Shown piece by piece: positions 12,864 to 16,725 of a stretch of DNA of 16,725 bases. The notes below the pieces were generated by a model. It worked only from the letters and a program-made list of their open reading frames with translations, did not search any database and was not told where the DNA came from. This stretch comes from Halobacteriales archaeon SW_9_67_25 (GTDB lineage Archaea; Halobacteriota; Halobacteria; Halobacteriales; Haloarculaceae): contig PXSU01000026.1 in the NCBI GenBank assembly GCA_003022745.1, forward strand, positions 1 through 16,725. Reading direction: 5' to 3'. The position numbers and the translations under genes are program-made. Every line of letters starts with the position of its first letter. Position 1 is the stretch's first letter.

Positions 12864-14228
12864 GTGTCATCGGTCACTGACGCCCCCCTGGGTCGGTTGC
12901 TCCGGGAGGCCGACCCGGCAACGGCGGCTACCTTCGTCGCCGACCTCTTCGAGGCACGGGGGTACGCCGTCGACCGCGTCGGTGACCGGCGGGTCGTCGC
13001 CGAGAGCGGCGGGGAAACGACGACCATTGCAGTCGACCACCCCGACGGCGAGCCGATAGCCGACGGCAGTGACGTCGACCGCGTTGTCGCAGTTCGCGGG
13101 CTCGCGGGGGACGGGGCGGCCGAGGTGGTGACTGTCACGGCCCTCGAGCGCCAGCTCGCCTACGCCGTCAACCACCCGGTCGCCAGCGCCCTCCTCGAGA
13201 CGCACTTCGACTGGACGCCCGAGAACGGTCCCGACGGCCAGACCAGAGCTGGCACCGCGGGCGGTGTAGCCTCCGGCCCGCTCCAGGGAGACGGCCGTGC
13301 CCGCGCTCTCGCCGCCGTCGTGCTGGTGGTGGCGTTGCTCGCCGGCAGCGCGGTCGCACTGACCGGCGCCGACGGTAGGATCGGGGACGCGCCGAACGGG
13401 CCGGACGGAAACGCCGGCGAGGCGGCCCCGACACCAGCGTCGGGAGGGGATGAGGGGCCAACCCAGTCGGCGGACGTGACGGCGACCCCGACCCCAGTCC
13501 GGACCGGAGCGGCGGGTGAGGGCAGCGAACCGGACCGCTACGACGACGCCCCGCCCGGGGTCGTCGGCCCGAACAGGGTGAATATCCACGACGCAGCCGG
13601 TGCCTTTCTGGACGAACTCGACGGGGAGTCCTACCAGCTGTCGATAGCCTACCGGGAGTACGCCGGCGGCCACTTCACGGGCGCCCACTTCGAGACGCTC
13701 CGCGTCGAGTCCAACGAACGCTACGTGGCCGACGTCTCCCGGGTTGGCAGGACGGAGAGCCGCCCGCTGACGGTCGCCAGGGTCGACCAGTACGCCGACG
13801 GAAGCGTCCGATACCTGCGCTCCGGGAACGGGAGCGTCGGCGCGGAACCGACGGTTGCCTACGACCCCTTCATGTTCAACGCCACGCAGTACCTGGGATG
13901 GTTCCTCTCGAGCGAGAACTCGACCATCGCCGGTCGCGAAACCCGTGGGAACACGACCACGTACCGCCTCGTCACGGATGGCGACCCCGACCCGCGGTTC
14001 ACCGACGCACACGGCACCGTCTTCGTGACCGGTGAGGGGGTCGTCCGGTACGGCCGCTGGGAGTACCGGCCCGGCGACCATCCGGACGTGCGCGTCGTCT
14101 TCGAGATGCAGGTCACTGACGTCGGCTCGACGCGCGTGACAGCGCCGGACTGGGTCGACAGCGAGGCTGCCCGAACAGCCGTGGAGACGGTCCGGACAGC
14201 AAACGGGACGGACACGCGAGAAGGGTGA
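12864..14228 (+). CDS. One-pass membrane protein with endonuclease-like N-domain and large external domain
   Basis: The 454-residue protein has four parts. Residues about 1-118 form a domain beginning LLREADPATAATFVADLFEARGY and ending ALERQLAYAVNHPVASALLETHF. Its layout resembles Mrr-type restriction-endonuclease-like domains, but I find no clear D-ExK catalytic set. Residues about 147-167 form one transmembrane helix (AVVLVVALLAGSAVAL) preceded by Arg residues, predicting N-in/C-out. Residues about 168-240 are a Gly/Pro/Thr/Asp-rich linker. The rest is a beta-rich external domain with N-glycosylation-type sequons and WEYRPGDHPDVRVVFEMQV; it resembles haloarchaeal surface/lipoprotein-like domains. 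GTG 12864 is chosen because the upstream extension would overlap the MBL gene and it follows a TATA-like element. The function is unknown. Confidence 0.7.
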   Translation: MSSVTDAPLGRLLREADPATAATFVADLFEARGYAVDRVGDRRVVAESGGETTTIAVDHPDGEPIADGSDVDRVVAVRGLAGDGAAEVVTVTALERQLAYAVNHPVASALLETHFDWTPENGPDGQTRAGTAGGVASGPLQGDGRARALAAVVLVVALLAGSAVALTGADGRIGDAPNGPDGNAGEAAPTPASGGDEGPTQSADVTATPTPVRTGAAGEGSEPDRYDDAPPGVVGPNRVNIHDAAGAFLDELDGESYQLSIAYREYAGGHFTGAHFETLRVESNERYVADVSRVGRTESRPLTVARVDQYADGSVRYLRSGNGSVGAEPTVAYDPFMFNATQYLGWFLSSENSTIAGRETRGNTTTYRLVTDGDPDPRFTDAHGTVFVTGEGVVRYGRWEYRPGDHPDVRVVFEMQVTDVGSTRVTAPDWVDSEAARTAVETVRTANGTDTREG

Positions 14229-14305
14229 CACCCGAGAGTCCGGCCTGGTGGCGGCGAGGGGGACCGGGGAGAGACGGCCACGGTGGCGGTCAGGATATCG
14301 CGGAG

Positions 14306-14313
14306 TACTAATA
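14306..14313 (+). promoter_or_regulatory. TATA box of the pgk operon
   Basis: TACTAATA lies 24-31 nt before the ATG at 14337, in an otherwise GC-rich gap. It sets the start of pgk and indicates a leaderless transcript. Confidence 0.6.
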
Positions 14314-14336
14314 GCTGGTCGGCCCACCCTACACCG

Positions 14337-15563
14337 ATGAGCTACCGGACGCTCGACGACCTCCCGGACGGACAGCGGGTCGTCGTGCGCGTGGATATCA
14401 ACTCCCCGATATCGGACGGCCGGGTTCAGGACAACCGGCGGTTTGTCCGCCACGCCAGGTCGATCAGCGAACTCCTGGACCGGGACCACGCAGTCGCCAT
14501 CCTGGCCCACCAGGGCCGTCCCGGGCGCCCGTCGTTCACCTCGCTGGAACAGCACGCCGACGTGCTCGCGGAACACATCGGTGCGCCGGTGGAGTTCGTT
14601 CCGGACACCTACGGGCCGACCGCTATCGGGGCTATCCGCGACCTCGACGGTGGGGAAGTGCTCTTGCTGGAGAACGTCCGGATGGTGATGGACGAACTCC
14701 CCGAGAAGCTCCCCGAAGAGCACGCCGAGAGCACGCTGGTCCGGACGTTCGCCCCCGAGTTCGACGCCTACGTCAACGACGCCTACTCGGCGGCCCACCG
14801 GGAGCACGCCTCCATCGTGGGCTTTCCCCTCGTCATGGACGCCTACGCCGGGCCGGTGATGGCCACCGAGTACGAGGCCAACTCCGCCATCGCCACCCGC
14901 GAGTTCGACGGCGACGTGACGATGGTCGCTGGCGGCAAGAAGGCGACCGACGTCATCGAGGTGATGACCGCCCTCGAAGACAGGGTCGACAATTTCCTGC
15001 TGGGCGGTATCGCGGGCGAACTCTTCCTGCGGGCGCTTGGCTACGAGGTCGGCCGGGACGTCGGCGACACCGACGTTTACGATGAGCAGTACGCCCGCAA
15101 CCGCGAGAAGATACAGCACCTCATCGAGGCCCATCCCTCGGATCTGGTCTTCCCGACGGACCTCGCCTACGAGGAGGACGGCGAGCGCGCCGAAGTCACG
15201 GTCGCGGACGTCAGGAACGAGGAGTACGACTACCTCGACATCGGGACCGACACGACCTCCCGGTACGCGGACATCGCGGCCAGTTCGGCAGCCGTCTTCG
15301 TGAAGGGCGCACTCGGCGTCTTCGAGGACGAGCGGTTCAGTTACGGGACGGTAAACGTCCTCGAAGCCATCGCTGCCTGCGAGGGCTTCTCGGTCGTCGG
15401 GGGCGGTGACACCTCGCGGGCAATCGACATGTACGGCCTCCGGGAGTCGGATTTCTCCCACGTCTCCATCGCCGGCGGCGCCTACATCCGGGCGCTGACG
15501 GGCAAACCGCTCCCCGCGATCGACGTCTTGAAACGGGGGGCCGAGGCGGAGGTGCAGGACTGA
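14337..15563 (+). CDS. pgk: Phosphoglycerate kinase
   Basis: The 408-residue enzyme interconverts 1,3-bisphosphoglycerate + ADP and 3-phosphoglycerate + ATP. Family motifs are VVVRVDINSPISDGRVQDNRR (about residues 16-36), the basic-patch ILAHQGRPGRPS, LLLENVRM, NDAYSAAHREHASIVGFP, VAGGKKATDV and, near the C-terminus, VVGGGDTSRAI. Length is normal. ATG 14337 is supported by the TATA box and by the short leader before the substrate-binding motif. Haloarchaea use this enzyme in the shared lower part of sugar breakdown and in gluconeogenesis. The stop overlaps the next ATG (TGATG), and the gap partner, GAPDH, lies on the opposite strand just downstream. Confidence 0.97.
   Translation: MSYRTLDDLPDGQRVVVRVDINSPISDGRVQDNRRFVRHARSISELLDRDHAVAILAHQGRPGRPSFTSLEQHADVLAEHIGAPVEFVPDTYGPTAIGAIRDLDGGEVLLLENVRMVMDELPEKLPEEHAESTLVRTFAPEFDAYVNDAYSAAHREHASIVGFPLVMDAYAGPVMATEYEANSAIATREFDGDVTMVAGGKKATDVIEVMTALEDRVDNFLLGGIAGELFLRALGYEVGRDVGDTDVYDEQYARNREKIQHLIEAHPSDLVFPTDLAYEEDGERAEVTVADVRNEEYDYLDIGTDTTSRYADIAASSAAVFVKGALGVFEDERFSYGTVNVLEAIAACEGFSVVGGGDTSRAIDMYGLRESDFSHVSIAGGAYIRALTGKPLPAIDVLKRGAEAEVQD
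15548..15554 (+). promoter_or_regulatory. Shine-Dalgarno site of the gene after pgk
   Basis: GGAGGTG, within the end of pgk, is complementary to the archaeal 16S rRNA 3' end and stands 8 nt before the ATG at 15563. Most genes in this window lack such a site, so it supports both the chosen start and real translation of the small downstream gene. Confidence 0.7.
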
Positions 15564-15958
15564 TGGGCGAAAAGACCGTCCGCCAGGTACTCGGGGACGC
15601 GCTCGACTCGCCGGTCGAGGTCGGGGAGTACCGCGGGGTGGAAGGTGTCTGGGCGCAGGTCGAGGTCGACCCCCGGGCGGATTACGAGCACCGGCCGACC
15701 TCGCTGGCGTGTCACGGAACGACCGTCCGGGAACTGAAGATGCGCTTTGTCGCCACGACGGCCGACGGGGGAGCAGTTCTCGCGGCCCTGCAGGAGGTCG
15801 AGGCGGTCACCCCGGCCGACGGCGAAATCTCGGCCGAGAATCACACGCTCTCGGCAGACGACGAACTCTGGCCCCATATCCTCTATACGGACCTGGCACT
15901 CTCGGCGACTGCGTCGGTGCTGCGGGCCATCGAGCGCGAACCGTTGCCGCGGTTCTAG
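15563..15958 (+). CDS. Small protein of unknown function coupled to pgk
   Basis: I do not recognise this 131-residue family. It begins [20 protein letters not shown] and has segments [37 protein letters not shown] and [19 protein letters not shown]. The composition is soluble and moderately acidic, with no membrane helix, signal peptide, Cys cluster or catalytic motif that I can identify. Strong reasons to accept it as a gene are a good Shine-Dalgarno site, one-base overlap with the pgk stop (TGATG), and an acidic haloarchaeal codon and amino-acid pattern. Its TAG overlaps by 4 nt (CTAG) the stop of the convergent GAPDH gene. The position between pgk and gap suggests, without proof, a link to triose-phosphate metabolism. 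Confidence 0.8.
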   Translation: MGEKTVRQVLGDALDSPVEVGEYRGVEGVWAQVEVDPRADYEHRPTSLACHGTTVRELKMRFVATTADGGAVLAALQEVEAVTPADGEISAENHTLSADDELWPHILYTDLALSATASVLRAIEREPLPRF

Positions 15959-16725
15959 TCGTCGGCCGCCGCTTCCGGCACTGCGTCCGTCGCAACCAGC
16001 GGTTCGTCCAGCCCCAGTGCCTCGTCGGTAGTCCGCATACTCTCCTCGCGGTCGGCCGACCCGGCGATTGCCCGGATGGCGTCGACGTTCTCTGGAACCA
16101 CGTCCGATTCCTGGTGGATGGCCTGGAACAGGTAGAGGTCTCTGCCCTCGACCGTGATGGACTCGCCCCAGATGCAGTTCTCCCAGACGTCCCCGCGTGG
16201 ACGGCCGGCGTCCCCGGCGAGTTCCTTGATCGCCCCGGCGCCGTCGAGTCCGAGCCACTCCGGGATGACGAACGTCCGGCGCTCGTCGTCGAGCAGGTCG
16301 CGCACCTCGCTCGCAGCCGGGCGGGATTCGAGGGTGACGTTGACGCTGTGGGTGTGCATCAGCGTCGCGGGAACCTTCAGTCCGAGCGTGTCGATATCGA
16401 GGTCCGGGAAGATCGTGGTGACGTCGGGGCCGTGATGGGAAGGGAGGGAGACGGGGTCCGGGAGGATGTCGTTGATGGGTCCCCGACCGCTCTGCGCGGG
16501 GTCGCCGCCCCGGCGGACGAGCGTCACGCGGGCCTTCTCAACGCCGTAGGCCTCCTGCAGCGGCGCCAGCAGGCGCGCGAGGCCGGTGGTGTTACACGAG
16601 ACCACGCGGACGAGGTCCGCGCCCGCGACGGCCTCGAAGTTCGCGCGGGCGTTGAAGCTCGCCTCGACGGCGTCGGCGTCCTCGCCGCCCTGCAGGATGG
16701 CGGGCGTGTCGTGCTCGCGGTACAG
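15955..16725 (-). CDS. gap: Type II glyceraldehyde-3-phosphate dehydrogenase (5' truncated)
   Basis: The window ends inside this gene; 256 C-terminal residues are present and roughly the first 95, with most of the NAD(P)-binding fold, are missing. The catalytic cysteine is in [14 protein letters not shown], followed by [36 protein letters not shown] and [12 protein letters not shown]. These are characteristic of the archaeal (type II) enzyme, which oxidises glyceraldehyde 3-phosphate to 1,3-bisphosphoglycerate or works in reverse for gluconeogenesis. The C-terminus is an acidic Ala/Asp-rich tail (VPEAAADD). It faces pgk, which uses its product, with a 131-residue gene between them. Translation must begin beyond position 16725. 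Confidence 0.95.
   Translation of the reverse strand: MYREHDTPAILQGGEDADAVEASFNARANFEAVAGADLVRVVSCNTTGLARLLAPLQEAYGVEKARVTLVRRGGDPAQSGRGPINDILPDPVSLPSHHGPDVTTIFPDLDIDTLGLKVPATLMHTHSVNVTLESRPAASEVRDLLDDERRTFVIPEWLGLDGAGAIKELAGDAGRPRGDVWENCIWGESITVEGRDLYLFQAIHQESDVVPENVDAIRAIAGSADREESMRTTDEALGLDEPLVATDAVPEAAADD

Noticed and set aside
14229..14305. Repeated GGTGGCGG words upstream of pgk as a tandem repeat
   Set aside because: Two short GC-rich copies are expected by chance in DNA of this composition.
12867..15461. An 864-codon open frame on the - strand
   Set aside because: It is antisense to the membrane-protein gene and pgk, both strongly supported. Its translation is V/G/R/D-rich low complexity caused by the high GC at third positions.

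Overview
The window is chromosomal DNA of a haloarchaeon (class Halobacteria; a Haloarcula/Halomicrobium-type organism is plausible, but I cannot name a genus). The evidence is the very high GC content, the strongly acidic proteins, and archaeal information-processing genes (nusA KH protein, uS12, uS7, the large subunit of replication factor C). Archaeal-type TATA boxes also lie about 24-30 nt before many start codons, as expected for leaderless transcripts. I can place 20 protein-coding genes, two of them cut by the window edges. I saw no tRNA or rRNA gene, insertion sequence, CRISPR array or prophage. Coding density is very high: the longest gene-free stretch is 6795-7037 (243 bp), so no gap exceeds 300 bp.

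Region 1 (1-1361, +) is the end of the RNA polymerase/ribosomal 'str' region: the nusA C-terminus, rpsL (uS12) and rpsG (uS7). EF-2, which often follows rpsG in haloarchaea, is absent. Region 2 (1418-3458, +) is a complete biotin ECF transporter operon, bioY-bioM-bioN, with overlapping start/stop codons. In front of it is a sequence close to the BirA operator consensus of bacteria and some archaea. This is the best regulatory find in the window.

Region 3 (3455-6794, -) holds rfcL, a GHMP-family homologue of beta-RFAP synthase, and an HExxH-containing protein of unknown role that overlaps the bioN stop. Region 4 (7038-9111) has an XRE-type HTH regulator (+) facing HMG-CoA synthase (-), the mevalonate-pathway enzyme that leads to archaeal isoprenoid lipids. 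Region 5 (9221-11588, -) has four genes: an acidic DUF2150-type protein, a TatD-related metal hydrolase, an NYN (PIN-like) nuclease-fold protein and a small tRNA-binding OB-fold protein. Most of these have their own recognisable promoter.

Region 6 (11739-14228, +) holds a small winged-helix protein translationally coupled to a metallo-beta-lactamase-fold hydrolase. It is followed by a one-pass membrane protein that may carry a degenerate restriction-endonuclease-like domain inside the cell and a large domain outside. Region 7 (14337-16725) is glycolytic/gluconeogenic: pgk with a coupled small protein of unknown function (+), meeting type II GAPDH (-) tail to tail with a 4-nt overlap.

This is mostly conserved core genome. 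I do not see a defence island or a wholly new multi-gene system. The points worth checking are the biotin operator, the altered TatD-like active site, the OB-fold/NYN/TatD neighbourhood, the membrane protein with the endonuclease-like domain, the HExxH protein, the GHMP homologue and the gene between pgk and gap.
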